From assembly GCA_008921705.1 (NCBI GenBank), contig VFFE01009205.1, forward strand, positions 2,602,229-2,666,228: a stretch of DNA of 64,000 nucleotides. The letters are read 5' to 3'. Positions 12,501-25,596 of the stretch are shown here, in pieces. Position 1 is the first letter of the stretch; every line of letters begins with the position of its first letter. The stretch comes from Burhinus oedicnemus (taxonomy: Eukaryota; Chordata; Aves; Charadriiformes; Burhinidae). Under the pieces are notes generated by a model. It did not search any database. It was given only the letters and a program-made list of their open reading frames with translations, and was not told the DNA's origin. The position numbers were made by a program, and so were the translations under genes.

Positions 12501-15500
12501 GTATTGTGTAGATGACTCATTTCCTTTTCAAGGATGTGCAAATCATATGTCATATACAGTATCTGACCTTTCTTCTTCCAGTGTCTACAGCCCACCATTT
12601 GATTATTCAAAGCAATGCTTACAGTAATGATAGCAATGTCAAGCAAAACTGTGCAGAAGAAAAAAAAAGTCCCTTAAGGATGGCTGATATTAAATGTACG
12701 CAATATTAAAATATTACTGCAAAAGCAATACTGAGAAAAGTTTAAGATAATAGTAGTAGAGACCACTACTACCATTATGAAATGAGGAACAGCATGGGAA
12801 AAAGAGCAGTGTGGAGCAAACTGTCTAAGCAATACTATTTTTTTCCAGATGAATTTCAAAACATGAAAAGACTGCCTTTATGAAAATGTTGATTCAAACA
12901 GGGAGGCTGCAACCAAGAAGGCAGACCCTATTCCTGCAATGCAAATTTGCCATGGTTTCAGATTGCAAATCAGACAATGGCCTTTCATGATTTCCCCTCT
13001 TGAAACAGACTACCGAAGTGCTCATCGTTTCATGTCAGTGGTTGTCTCTGGTATCACCTTTGAAGGGAAAGGGATAAGGTAAAGGGGTAACCCTGGCAGT
13101 TAGCAGAGTTTCACCTTTTTCCTCCTCTTCTCTAAGCACAGTCACTTGCAATGTCATGAAACTACCAAAAATATGCTTTCAGAGGTGCCTGGTGTTACCC
13201 TAGATGTAACACTGCATCCTTTGGGGTGTCAAATGTTGACAAAGTGTAAGATGCTGTACAGGCACAGAACAGGGAACCCCCGGAGTCACTTTTCTGTTAG
13301 ATTTGGTAATGGGTGTCTGCAACAGCCAAACAGCAGAATATTCAGATTGTGTAGCCCATAGTACCGAAACAAACTTGAGTCCTGCTGAGGTCTACACTAG
13401 GTGCCAGAAGAGGTTTACTAGCTAGACTGTAATGCTAAGCCATGACAGGAGCCAGCTCGGGTCAGGAGCTCTGGGCGCATGACACAATGGGGTCTAGGAA
13501 AGCTCGTGAGTTTGGCTCTATGTCATACAAAGCAGCTGCTTCGCCTTGAGGGATAATCTGGCTGTGCTGGTGGCATGGCTGTGTGTGCTTGGGGTGGTGG
13601 TGGGTGTATTTCATCTGCTGAACTCAGACTGGCCCCAAAGGGAGCTGCCTGTGCCACCACGGCAGTTAGTGTGTGACATGGCCTCCCTACGTGAGGTGAC
13701 AGTGCTGTCCGTAGCCTTGCAGGGGGTTTCCTGCTCCCAAGCATTGTTTTCCACAGGCACCTTTTTTTTTTTTTGATCTTTTAACTTCATTTCCATTACT
13801 CTGACTCATTCTGTTTTGGGGAAAAATGTGTATTCTTTTTTGTATAAAATCTCTGTTTATGACATGTGTCAGGATAGCATATAAACTCCTGCTGAATCCC
13901 ACCTGTACTTTTAATCTTCTTGGAACTAGAGTATTTTACTAGCAATGGATGTTATTGCAATGATTTTAGTGTGTGTGGTTTCCTAATTTGCTAAACTTAC
14001 TATTAAAATTAATATTTAGGTTTTATATCGTTCAAATGGGAATAATGATGTTAGTTATCTGATGTTTATGTCTTTCAGTCACGAAAATGTTCCTATTTAG
14101 GCTGTAACAGGCCACACACATGTAATCACAATAAATAGCATTTAATATGTTTACAGTAGTGGAAGGATGAGGTTAACTTCTGTTTTTATATTGATGGACT
14201 CAGCTGGACTTGGAATACTATTGTTTACAATTAGCTACATTTTTGTTGTTGTGCTTTACCCTCAAATTAAATCTTTATTTCATCAACTAACCCTAGGGAT
14301 TCCCTGTTATAATCAATGTAATAAACAGCATTAGTTGATAGCCTATAGCTGATGTTCATTTGTAATTAGGCTTGTGTTTAAAGAAGAATAATTTTCTAAA
14401 TTTTACTGCAATAATTTTCTTTAGATTTATTTATGAAAGGCAGGATTAAAAGTTGACTATGGTTTGTCTTGTCTCCACATGTCTTTAAAGCAAGGTCCCT
14501 CAAATGGGACAGCATTTTTCGATGTCTTTTTTTATGCATAATTTTAAAAGGGAAATTACTAACAGTCAATATGGGCTGAGCATCTAACTACCAAATACTT
14601 ACTCAAAAATCCGCTCTACTACTTTGTCAAATGCTTGTTAAAGACATGGCTAACGTATTGACTACCTGCATAAGACCAGAGCATATGGCAAGCATCAGTG
14701 ACACCCTACTAAAGCAAAAAAAGTAGGGGCAAGATGCCACGGGGCAGGGCACAGATAACAGCCTCCAAGTTAGGTTTTTACCTGATGAAAAAAAATGGCC
14801 AGAGGCAGAACTCCTGCAGGACTGAAATATAAACCTTTAACAGCAGTTCTCAGAATGCAGGTGACCCCCAAAGGCTTTTGTGTACAGCGAGCAAAGGGAC
14901 ATCTAGTGAAAGCTGTGTTGCAGAGGGATTATTAACTTTACCCATTAAGTTACCCTTCATTGGGTAATTTTTTAAAATTTGTAAATGCCTGCCTATGCAA
15001 TATTAATTTAAATCTGATGAGGTGATCTGTACAGTTCTGATCTCTGATGAAAGTAATCTTGTAATAAGCTTTAACTTCTAAAGCAAGGCATGAACAAAAC
15101 CACTTCAGTCATCTGAAACAAAATTAATGGAAAGAGTGCTTTATAAAGTGTGTTCTTGACTAACTAAGAGGAACAGCAAGCTGAAAGAGGTCCCAGACTT
15201 TGGGTACTTTATATACATATTGTCAGATAAAGCATATTTATGATAAAACAGAATAGGGCAAATCTGTGCGTTTCAGATTAGACCATTGACGTCTGGGAAA
15301 AGAATAAAAGGAGAAAGGAGCTGACAAGAAAGCTGATAGGTTATTTAGGTATGGATGGTTTAAAGCATATATCTGTGTGAAACTCAAGAGAGCCCTGAGC
15401 AAGTCGCTCTGGTAGTACAAGTCATCCCGCTTGCACTGTTAGTACAGTGCTTTATTTCAATCCAGCTTGTGCCATGTAGATTTATTCTTTGAAACAAGAT

Positions 15501-16150
15501 TAATTTCCCCCAAAACCACTGCTAATACTCTCAAACCTCCTGCTTATGTGACTGGTTTCCTGCATTTAACTCTGGGAGGAAGTGTCGATCCACCCCTTCT
15601 GAGGCTCTGGTTAACACTCCTTGCTGCCAGCTAGTACTCAGGCTGGACAAGCTGAGCTCAATAATAAATGAGCTTTAGTTAATAAAGAAGAGAAAAACAG
15701 TAATTGAAAAGTAGAAAGGTACAAGAAGAAAATTCATTAAGTTTTGTAGTATGGGCTGTTACACAACCTGTAGGATGCAAACTGATCATCCTTATTTGCA
15801 TGGTTACCCATATGCATTTTATTCAAATTTAGTTATGAATATTTAGACAAAATATACATGTAAAGCAAAGACTGATAAAATAATTTGCAAGGTGCAAAGC
15901 TTATTGTCTTACATAACAAAGCTACTGACAGAACAAATTAATATGCTGCACTGGACCCAGAGTTGCTCACCCTGAGCTGTGAGTGCAGAATACGTTTCAC
16001 TTGAGAGAATTGAGAAGTTTTTCCTCCGAGTTAGCAATTCCATGTACTTATATGGTTCCAGTAATACCTGTGACTGCGATGATTTAAAACTCATGGATCA
16101 GGATCTCCACCAATCTTTACTAACAATCTTTCCTGATTCTGTTTTGATTT
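9501..16150. other. Noncoding unique DNA, no gene recognised
   Basis: This is mostly AT-rich sequence. The segment at about 11600-11860 and the segment at 13180-13760 are somewhat richer in GC and contain short open frames on both strands, but none has a recognisable domain or convincing splice context. Single-base runs occur at 12392-12403 (A) and 13765-13774 (T). No transposon was recognised. Confidence 0.55.
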
Positions 16151-16196
16151 GTGCGTGTGTGCATGCATGCACATATATGTATTTACACACACACAA
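16151..16196. repeat. Alternating purine-pyrimidine tract with 16-bp palindrome
   Basis: A TG-rich stretch passes through the perfect palindrome TGTGCATGCATGCACA (16158-16173), then ACATATATGT (16171-16180), then a short AC repeat (16186-16196). Such tracts can form Z-DNA or cruciforms and mutate quickly. It is best treated as an imperfect (TG/CA) microsatellite. Confidence 0.75.
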
Positions 16197-16214
16197 ATGC
16201 ATAATGGAAGAGAC

Positions 16215-16320
16215 AGGGCATAGGAGACTAGTAAAAAAGCACAAAGGGTTTCACCGGGAAGTCACGGGTTCAAATAACTCTGACACCGACCTGGTGTAGG
16301 TACCATCTTGCCTAAGTGAA
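16215..16320 (+). mobile_element. MIR-like tRNA-derived SINE fragment
   Basis: A decayed SINE head is visible. A degenerate A-box-like region lies near 16220-16240, and the B-box-like GGGTTCAAATAA is at 16266-16277. It is followed by CTCTGACACCGACCTGGTGT (16278-16297), which parallels the CTCTGCCACTGACCTGCTGT stretch of MIR. The conserved CORE region beyond about 16310 is too decayed to trace. Assignment to MIR is by memory of the consensus. Another tRNA-derived amniote SINE is possible. Confidence 0.55.
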
Positions 16321-16943
16321 ATAACAGGAGAATCCCAAGGGATATTGCAGAGGTATGCTTATTTTATGAATTGGGTGGAGGTTTGTGGATAGCAAGCTTC
16401 TAAAAGTTGAATGGAAGACTTTACTCTGTGTGGTTGCTATTTAGAATCGTATCTTTAAGTACTACGATACAGGTCCTCAAAAGCATTTGAGAAACCTAAC
16501 TGAATTAAATGGCAATCAAGCAGAAAAATAGGAGTGAGATGCTGAAATGCCTTTTGGAATTGTTTGAGATGTATGTGTAAATACACTTGTCTTGGATCCA
16601 TTTGTGGATATTGTGCTAAAGCTGTTTTTCACCCTTGTCATCCTGAATTTTTCTAAGAAAACCATTGCACTTATCCAAGACATGGAAAAACAGAGAGAAT
16701 TTGTTCTCCTGTGAAGAAACACGGAGTGAAAAAACATCTTTTCTGCCCACTAAGTAATCATCCTTTCATAGGAAGTTGTATTTTTGAATTCCAGCTATGC
16801 ATAGGAACATCTTATTATTTCAAATGATTAGCCATTAGTTCAAATGAAAAATATGTTATACGACTGTGGTTATGACCAGATTGTGAAACTCTTCTTAGTG
16901 CTGAGTAGTTCTCACTCTGTGACTAGCTGCTGTGAAGTCAGTA

Positions 16944-17055
16944 AGGGACAGATCGTGACTTACCTTGGTGTGCAGCTGTTCACCTCACATACAGTGGAGC
17001 TACACCTGTGAGTAGCTGCTCACTGGTGTAAATGAAGGGGCTCACAATCTGACCT
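16944..17055. repeat. Ancient palindromic (foldback) interspersed repeat
   Basis: The left arm (about 16944-16990, ACAGATCGTGAC...) and the right arm (about 17010-17055, ...CTCACAATCTGACC) are imperfect reverse complements, with the repeated motif CACTGGTGTAAAT/GGTGTGCAGCTG in the arms. This matches a well-known class of old, low-copy palindromic elements seen across turtles, crocodiles and birds (arms of the type CCAGATTGTGAGCC...TTACTCAC). These are probably nonautonomous DNA-transposon (MITE-like) relics. The precise family name is not assigned. Confidence 0.7.
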
Positions 17056-18789
17056 TCAATGACAAAGCGCATTAAAATCTGGGGCTGACATTTCAGGAAA
17101 CTTTTAAGTGAGAATAAATTAACCACTTTATGCCAGATATCCACAGCAAGCCTCCGAAATCTCATAATCATGTGAGGAAATGTGCCTCTCAATATGGGAG
17201 GTGTAAATAAAAATAATTTCATTTGTATTCAGGTAACATTTTTATAGCATCAATTTTATGATAAACACAACAGCTGCAGCAAGATTGTTTTTCTTGCTGT
17301 AAGGCATAGTAGAGAGTGTTTGCCAATTTTCTGTCTCAAAAAAGGTGTCTTCACATCTTGATTTAGCCCTGAATAATTCAGCAGAATCTTTAATAACAGA
17401 CTTGCATGTTGTAAAAATCCTAAAACATGTTATAGCTTAAAGAGGCAGGAAGAAATTGGATGCCATCATAGGACTGTGATTTATAAAGACTGGTTTTAAG
17501 GATATGTTGTATATTATTTGGTTTATCATGACTGACTTTTGCTTGACCTAGGTCAGAATCTGTGACCCTGAAACAAATTATATTCCCTTGCTGAACCTTA
17601 TAAAAGGAATACAGAAAAGAACATGTGTATCTATTGCACTAAATTAATTCTCTGCCAAATACACTCTTTCTCCAACTGGCTGCTTTCATGGATGGGAAGG
17701 AGAGAATCAACATAGGGGAGCAGATCTCCTGTATATGCAATTTCATCTATAAATAAGGGAAAGAGCTATTTTGCCATGGCGTGTAGGAGGTACAAAAGCA
17801 CCAGCTCGAGTTTTACATGAGGAGTATTTAAATTGTTTGAACATTGTTTGAAATAAAAATAACAAGGCCTGACATGAAGACCAAGAGCACCTTCAGTACT
17901 GAAGCAATATGTATTTCTCTATTTTTCCAAAACTTCTATACTTTCAATTACAGTATATTTACAGTTATGTTTCCTGTCGCAATAAGACCCAGTTATCTGG
18001 AGTAGTGATGGCAAGTTGTTTTGCCACATAACCAAATCCTCAGTTAGCTGAGAAACATGAGACACACCAAATACCTAGGAAAAGACAGAATCCTGGGAGT
18101 AGTTTGTACATGGATGCTCCCAGAAGAGTCTGCTGCTCCAGTGAAAGACAGTTTGGGCATGAAGTTATGTCCTAAGGTGTCCCAGGGTCACTTTTACAGG
18201 TGAAGATGTGCAGCTGCATTATAAAGCCACTTTCAGCCACATAAGGGCTTGGGAGTGGCACGAAGTTTAAAAGCCACCAGCTTGGCCATCCCTGATTCAG
18301 GACACACAGAATCACATGAATTCTCAAAGTAACTTAAAGAAATTATTCTTACAGTGCTCTTACTATTTGAATAAGCAACTTGGGAAGATGAAATAAGGTA
18401 TAAGCAGGATATCTTTTGTTGACAAACACTCTAATATAGGAAGAGCAGAATAAACATTGGCTCACAGCTTTGTCTCCAAGTTGCATGTGGCACACTAATC
18501 AGCATAGCGTGGTATTTTCCTAAAACAAAATGGCTGCACAGTCATTAAAGTAATGAAAGATCTTTACAACGAGAACTTTCACAAAAGGATATGTTACATG
18601 TTAAGCAAACTTACGGCAGCTGCTAGAAGGGACTGTCAGTTTCTGTTACGATGAAAATCCACATGGGGCCAATTCAAAATGCTGGCCAAGTTACAGGTGT
18701 CACATGTAAAAAACATGTAGTTGGTTTAAGATTTAATTAGGACTTTCTTCTCTGATCATAACACTTTAAAGAAAAAATACACTTAGGAT

Positions 18790-18990
18790 TTAATTTTCTT
18801 TGAGAGTGGTTATTAATTTGATGTGATTGATGTTAAATGGGAATTAAATCATAAATGTGATTATGCTTGTGGTTGGATGTTGTCTCAGCAGATTGTTTCT
18901 GCTTGTCACTTTTGAATGACTGGTGACGTGATATGGCATGTTGATTTTTATTATTGCTTAAAGATTTCACTTTATCATCATTTGTCAGGA
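18790..18990. other. Candidate conserved noncoding element
   Basis: This block holds a dense series of homeodomain- and GATTA-type words (TTATTAATTTGATG, TGATTGATG, AATTAAATCATAAATG) followed by GACTGGTGACGTGATATGG, which contains a CRE-like TGACGT core. There is no repeat signature. An enhancer role is inferred from composition only. Confidence 0.25.
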
Positions 18991-20899
18991 AACTGATTTT
19001 CCTCTTAGTCCCATTAATATTAAAACTGTCATAACTAGATTAGGATAGAATTGTTATCTACTGAACCTATAAGCCCTAGGCTAAATTTTACTCCCAGGAA
19101 AAAGACAGCATAATAATACAGAGGGGAAAACCAACCAACTAACAAAAAGTAAAGCTGGAATGTGAATACCAACAGATGAGAGTAATGTTTTTCCCCTGTA
19201 ATTACGGTGTATATTTCTGTTCACTTGCCTAAAACGGATTTCCATGTTTACACCTGAACTGGAAAGTCGCTTTTCAGTGCTAGAATAGGTAGGAAAATCT
19301 ACCAAGATGAGGCATTCAAAGATGGAATAAGAATGCTATATCTTTTAAAGACAGTAATTTACAAGTTTAGAGAGGCAGTCAGTTGGATCTTCCTGACAGG
19401 AAATCTGCTTTTGGCAAAGATAGTAGAGGACCATACACCATTTCTGTGGGCACCCCCCTCCCCATTTTTGTTCAGAATGCACCTAGAGGAGTTGTAGGAT
19501 TTCTGTCAACTTACAGAATGGACCCAAGGTTACAATCACATGTGCTTCCCTCTTTCATCCAGAGAATTGGTGAAGATTGTTCGGTGCAACACCCTTTTAC
19601 AATCACAGTCTAGTCTGAAGACTACTAGGTCAATTAAATGGACTTCTGTAGCCTCACATCAAGCCTTACATTTGTTGCTCATTTGCACTAACCAGTATTC
19701 TTCTCTGGTACTTATTTGATGCCCATTACTGTGATATCTGAGAACAAAGATCATTGAGAACAGATACTATTTCTACCAGCAAACAGAATTTTGTATTGTT
19801 GTAGAAGCAGAAGAATCCTATTAATCCACAAAGCACATCAGAGTACGTTCCACACAATGCAAGCCATGTGCATTCTCTACACAAACTACAGCACCCAAGT
19901 GGAGATAGCTGTGGCACATCCCTCAGTCTGAAAAAAAATAAAAATAAAAAAATCAGTGCTGGTTGGGCTTTTTTTAGAATTCTGAAAAAACCCAAACCCC
20001 AAACAGTTATTTAAAACAAAAGTTTTGCTTTCTAGATTAAATTTGGATATAGAAATAAGTATAACCTTGAAAAATGTGTGACGGTTTCTCTGATCTCTGC
20101 TTTTGTATTAATCTCAAGACCAGTATCCAAATTGTTAGAATCATCTTTACTATGGACAAATTTATAGGATTAAGATATCTCCCTGCTTGATTCATCTCCC
20201 ATCTACTATAAATCTTTGAGCCACACTGTGCAAGGTACGCCATCAATTGCAAATGACACGCAGCAGGGCAGATGTCTCTGGATGCTGTAGTTTCTTCGTT
20301 TCTGAGAACCCCTTCTTAAATGAAAAAGCTAAACAGAAGGTGATTTTTGTTCTGAGAGTACCAATAATTTACAAGGCTCTTAAAATTTTCTTTTTAGACT
20401 TGAGAAATCGGTCAAAACTAAAGCTTTCTTGCAAACAATTTATTTTTTTAAAAAAAAGCCCTTTTTGGCAATAAAATTTCACTTTAAAAGCTCCTCTTCA
20501 GTGCTAACGTTTAGTAACAATAAAATTCAAAAGTGAGAAGCTCCAGCAACAAGCAGAGGAAAGAAACACCCCAAGAACATTAATTGTCTAAATGACTGTG
20601 TATGACAGATTATTCAAGGATCTTTTCCAAAAAAGAATGCATTTTCAAAGTCTTTTAATATGATACAGTGAAAGTCTGAAATTCAGCATGAGGCATGTTA
20701 GATTCAGTTCTGTTTTGTTTAGAAGATCTGTGACTTCAAATATATACTGAAGTAGCTTTTGCTAGCAAGTATTAGCTGTATTAGAGAACCAAAGAAGGAA
20801 GGGATTAGATTCTGCGCTGTTAATACAGAAAACAGGAGAAAATGTAATAGAAATAAGTGGAATTAAAGAGGAGTAAAACAAGTCAGAGATAAGAATCAA

Positions 20900-21010
20900 G
20901 CCTTTGTTGAAAAAGCTTATGATGTTGAATATTAAATTAATCTAATTTGCACTGTCTGATGGCGGCCATTAGTGCCTGAAGTAGAGGCAATGAAATGCTA
21001 ATGTGATTAG
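20900..21010. other. Candidate conserved noncoding element with YY1-like site
   Basis: AATATTAAATTAATCTAATT is followed by GATGGCGGCCATT at 20958-20970, which holds a YY1-type core (GGCGGCCAT) with rare CpGs in CpG-poor surroundings, and then ATGCTAATGTGATTAG. Retained CpGs and clustered homeobox cores suggest constraint, but this cannot be shown without alignment. Confidence 0.3.
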
Positions 21011-24000
21011 TTAGGAACATTAAAAACAACCAGTATATTTTTCCTTTGATTGTCTGTGTGTTTAAGAATATTTCATTACTCCTGCTTCCTTTGAAATAAG
21101 GGTAAGATATAAATCATAGGCACAGATATAACTAGCGGTTGTGACATTTTGTTACAGAGTTTAATTACATGAATCATAAAATATTGCTACAATTTTCCAA
21201 ACTGTTAAACCTTAATTAATATGAACCCACAGGGACCACCTTGATGGTTCATAATACTCTGAAATCTCCCCTCTTACAGTAGTAGTTCATATGGTTGAGG
21301 AGTGCTTTATAATTTACAGAGTGATCAATTATTAGAAATGAAGCTAGACAAATTAATTTAATATAAATGGGGTTGTATGGAGTTTGACTAATTCTTTTTA
21401 ATTACCTATATGTTATTTTTTCAATAGTCTAACAAAGGGAACCATTATTCTTCCCCATGTACAAATTCATTAATCTCATTACTCTGCAGTATTAATATAA
21501 TTTTATCACACATTCCAGAAGTGGAGCACATTGACAAACCGTAATGAATCACAGCATTAGTGTACTATCACTACATTAATTTCAGGACATGCCTAGCTCA
21601 TCTGCAATTTACGTTGAAACTTAGTATAAAATGAGCTGAATAAGCATGTAATTATGACATCTGCTTCTTTTCAGGTACCTCTTTGTAAATCAGTGACAAA
21701 GGAATAACAGGTTTAAATATGTGTTAACACTCCGATAGCATGTATAATTGCAATATGGCAATGTGTAATGAAGATTAAATTAGACTGTGGTGTACCTGAC
21801 ATATGCAAGAGCATAATTGAACCACAGTAATTGTGGAATGAAAAAGACTATTAAGTACTAATATTTCAATTCAGTAAGGTAAAACTGGTGTAAAGAAGAA
21901 ATATTATTAAAATGGTGATGCAAACAAGTACATTATTTTTATACAGAACCATTAGTTATGTTCATAATTTTTTCTTCACTGTACTCAACATGTTCATTGT
22001 GTTAGGTAAAGTTTTCATAGACTTTGCTGTTTTGAACTTTTTTAGATTTCAGGTATTCTAGGCCCTTGTTCTATACTTCCTTTCTACAACAGCAGGTAAT
22101 GCCCATCACATACACATACAATACTACTGGTGCGTGGGTTTATGAGGTACAGGAACTGACTTTCAAACATCTACTGTGGTAAGCAACATTCACCCACTGA
22201 CGCTGTGTCCTTGAATCAGGGGTTTGAGGAAGGGTTATGTGCTTTGTCCTGTATATGAGACACAACCTAAAACATATGGGAGATCAAACTGTAAGCCAGA
22301 GGGTATGGCAAATTATTAACTACATTTTAACTGATGTCATTATCACATAACTGGTAAAATATTTATTTTAGACGTGTATCATGCTATATTTCAACTTCAA
22401 ATCACTTGCAGAGGACAATTAATTCTAAAGGTTAGTAAGAGAATAATAGGTTTTGCATTACATACTTTTATTTGAACAAAAATACACAAAATCTGTGAAT
22501 ATGACTCCTGTGAAGTCTGCGATGTATGCCAGATGTTTACATTATAACCTAAATTATACTAATATAATTTAAGCAAAAATGTTATAGCACATAGCAAAAA
22601 TGCTATATGAACACAAATTGAGACATTCATATATAATAGGATATTATATTGATGAATTCTTATTATTATATTACATTAAATCATTCTCATTGTGAGAATC
22701 ATTACTTGCTTCTCTTATAAAACACAAAAGCCTCTTCATGCTTATGACAGCACATAGTACATTTTAAATATAATCTGTGATGTCCGTGTCATATATTTAT
22801 GTAAGTATGTGCACATACCCCTGTGCATATATTTATAATGAGACCACACAGTGTATTTCTTCTGAGAAACGGTTTGTGTAGGTAGGAATTCTGGAGCTTC
22901 TTAGACTTTCTTCTGACAGCAGCTTTTCTTTTGTGCTACCAAGTTGGAAAACAACAGTTCCTTCAAGTGAAACTCATGCAGGAATACGTTAAAAATAAAT
23001 TTCAAGCTATATAGAAGGATTTACAGTGAAGCCATTGGGAGCCCGAATGGCAAATAAAACAACGCATGACCTTCCAGAGAAAATGGTGACTTTTTTTAGC
23101 TCATGCTAGATTCCCCTCTTTCAGAACTCTCTGTGGCTCTTATTATACCACTGACTAAATGAATTCCCTTGTGATATTCTTATAAAGACATGTTAAGCGG
23201 CCAGATCGGCCTGCGCCACAGAGCAGGTTTCAGCTGAAGGGCAGACTCCAGTTTGCTTGGAATTCCTCGTGCAGGAAGTTTACTGAGCTTCCCATGGCCA
23301 ACAGCCATGGAGTCTCGTTTGGGTTGGACAGGGCCCTAAGAAAGCATGCTCTGGCAAATATTTTGAGAAATTTCTCTTTGCAAGTCTTTCTAGTTTTCGG
23401 TGTCTAATCTGTAACTGCCCATGCACTTGTATACACGCATACACCCATCCTCCATTAATAACAAACACAACTTAAGCTATTTTATCAAATTGATTTTGAG
23501 TAGCCAGACGCATATAGAAAGGTAAATACTATTTCAGTCTTGATATTGACAGACTGAAATTACAGAATGTAATAGCTCTTTCTGTAGCACTACTGCTCAC
23601 ACTTGCTGATTTTCATATCTCCTATCTTGTTGGCTCACTGTTCGTTTGGATCCTGGCTTTTAATTAACAAACTTTCCCTCTGATGATTGATAAAAGCATT
23701 AATAGAAGTATATGAAATTAGATCATAAAACTTCAAACTCTTAATTTAGTGGAATGGTGACAGTTTTTTATGGTGGTCTTAGTCAATAAAGAGAAATATT
23801 AGAAGATTTTTAACTACCATTATTTTAGAACAGATGAGTTACTTGGACTTGTATTAGTAAACTTGGACTTTTTTTATGGTCTAAAGCAGCAGCATTTAAA
23901 TAACACTGTTAAAACTGGTAAAAATAGTAATATAAGGGAGAATTGATTTTACTTGAAATAGTACAAACTCAATTGTTATCTTATAAAAATACATATAACT

Positions 24001-24659
24001 CCTGGGAAACAGAAGCCTCAAAGGTTTTGAAAATTATAAATTTGCTATGTAAATGAAGCGTTAGTATTTTTGTAAAGGTAATTTCATACCAATATAAGGT
24101 TTGTTTAAATTGAATAGTCATAATGAGGAAAATACAGAAGAATTGTAGGAGCTGTAATTTAAGCTGCAATCATGGAGAGTAGGCTAAATAATGCTATAAC
24201 CTTTTTCTGATGTGCTGGAACATAAATACCAAAAAAACCCCTAAGCACTCTTCTAACAGTTAGTATGAATTACAATTTGAAAAATTTTCCAAATTAGGCT
24301 GAAAAAAGTACCTGCTTCTGCAGAAAATTTATTTAGTCATCAGATTTACAGGAATGACAATTTATAGAAACTTTCAAACATTTCTCCTATTATCTGAAAA
24401 TTATTAACCTATAGAAATATTTTAGTCATGTGTTGTTCATGTCACTTGAGTTTAGGAAATGAGTAAGACTTGCTTTTAATCTGAATTAACACTAAATAAA
24501 TTTAAGATTACTTTATTGATGTTGAAGGAATTGTAGGTTCTCTTCTCCACATAAATGAAAGAATTTTCTCCATAGTACACTTGCTAGTGCATTGTTTTAT
24601 TTTGTTTCAAAATCTGCTGAATGGTTAGAGAGGATCTGCACATCGCTTCCTTTCTTCCA

Positions 24660-25138
24660 CCAGTTTAAGGCATCTCACTTTCAAGAAGTTTTCCTGATAT
24701 TTACCCTACACTTTTCCCTTTTTACATTAATCTTCTAACTCCTAGTTATATCCCATGAACCTCACTAGATAATTCTTTTGTCTTATTTGTGTGTTTATAT
24801 TCTTGAAATATTTATAGACTGCTACCATGCCTCATACCCCCTACCTAGTCATTATTTGCCCAGTCTGTGTTACCTCTTTTAAATCTTTCCTCATAAATCT
24901 CTTTCCCTTCACTAACCACTTTTGTTGCTGGTGTCTGAATTCCCTTCACTTTTCTAGGTCTCTGTCACAGTGAGGTGGCCCGTGCTGGACACAGTGTTCC
25001 AGACGTCATTGTCTTCAAACCATGTCGACATTGGTCATTACCTCACTACCCCATGCTGTGATGTTTCTGCACAGTGTAAAATTGTTTTGGCTTTTTTTGG
25101 TGTGTACATACTTCTCATTGCAAACTGATGTCTAATGT
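24660..25138 (-). mobile_element. Old, diverged CR1-family LINE fragment
   Basis: Read on the plus strand, this segment follows the reverse complement of an older CR1 3' region throughout. Matching landmarks are AAGTTTTCCTGATATTTACCC (about 24685-24705), AATATTTATAGACTGCTACC (24807-24826), AATCTTTCCTCATAAATCTC (24882-24901), TTTTGTTGCTGG (24920-24931), GCTGGACACAGTGTTCCAG (24984-25002), CATTACCTCACTACCCCATG (25036-25055) and TTGGCTTTTTTTGG (25087-25100). In the family these correspond to the last part of ORF2 and the 3' UTR. Many substitutions and indels have destroyed any reading frame. It is much older than the CR1 at 8.8-9.5 kb and lies in the opposite orientation. The edges are uncertain by about 30 bases. 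Confidence 0.82.
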
Positions 25139-25247
25139 GTTATTAGGCAACAGCATTAAGAATCTTTGTGTTATTGTTTTGCAGGTTTCTCTCTTCAAAT
25201 TAGATTATACATGTTTATTTTCCTTGCATATATGAACAAATTAACCT

Positions 25248-25275
<28 letters not shown>
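25248..25275. repeat. (AC)14 microsatellite
   Basis: This is an uninterrupted AC dinucleotide repeat of 28 bases, immediately to the right of the old CR1 fragment. It is long enough to be polymorphic. Confidence 0.97.
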
Positions 25276-25280
<5 letters not shown>

Positions 25281-25451
25281 TCCAGCTCTGTTGTACACGC
25301 AGAGCTGAGTCAAAATATTCTCCCTTCTCCCTCACATTTGCTAATGGGTACAGACCTAAGTTCTGGGGCCATCAGGAAGATATTGATGTTACTTCTGTCC
25401 AGGATATCCTGCCTCTTTTCTGAGTACACAAATATGTGGGCTGAGTTATGG

Positions 25452-25456
25452 TCAAG
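25452..25456. repeat. Left target-site duplication (TCAAG) of solo LTR
   Basis: TCAAG immediately precedes the LTR start TGTTATGG and is repeated exactly after the LTR end at 26108-26112. A 5-bp duplication is the length usually made by ERVL-like (class III) integrases, whereas 6 bp is typical of ERVK-like ones. Confidence 0.85.
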
Positions 25457-25590
25457 TGTTATGGTTTGAGAAATCCACAACAATTTATTGTTGTTTAGAC
25501 AATTATTCTATTACCCGATGACCCCTCCCCACCCAGGAAAGGGGAATCGGGAAGAAAACCAGGAAACCCAGGGGTTGAAATATAAACAGA

Positions 25591-25596
25591 TTTAAT
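25591..25596 (-). promoter_or_regulatory. Possible poly(A) signal (ATTAAA) of the solo LTR
   Basis: The minus-strand ATTAAA lies about 265 bases downstream of the TATA-like box, within the AT-rich second half of the LTR. Its position suits the R-region polyadenylation signal, but its use is unproven. Confidence 0.35.

Larger units (their letters stand above)
17056..24659. other. AT-rich noncoding DNA, no gene recognised
   Basis: No protein-like frame or recognisable young repeat is present. The region contains two blocks with features of conserved noncoding sequence (about 18790-18990 and 20900-21010), and the surrounding 20.9-22.0 kb is rich in AATTA/TTAAT words throughout. A small internal repeat, AGCAAAAATG(T/C)TATA, occurs at about 22573-22609. 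Confidence 0.55.

Noticed and set aside
23310..23340. GGGTTGGACAGGGCCCTAAG, reminiscent of the CR1 3' end
   Set aside because: Only a short word matches; the adjacent octamer tail and upstream CR1 body are absent.
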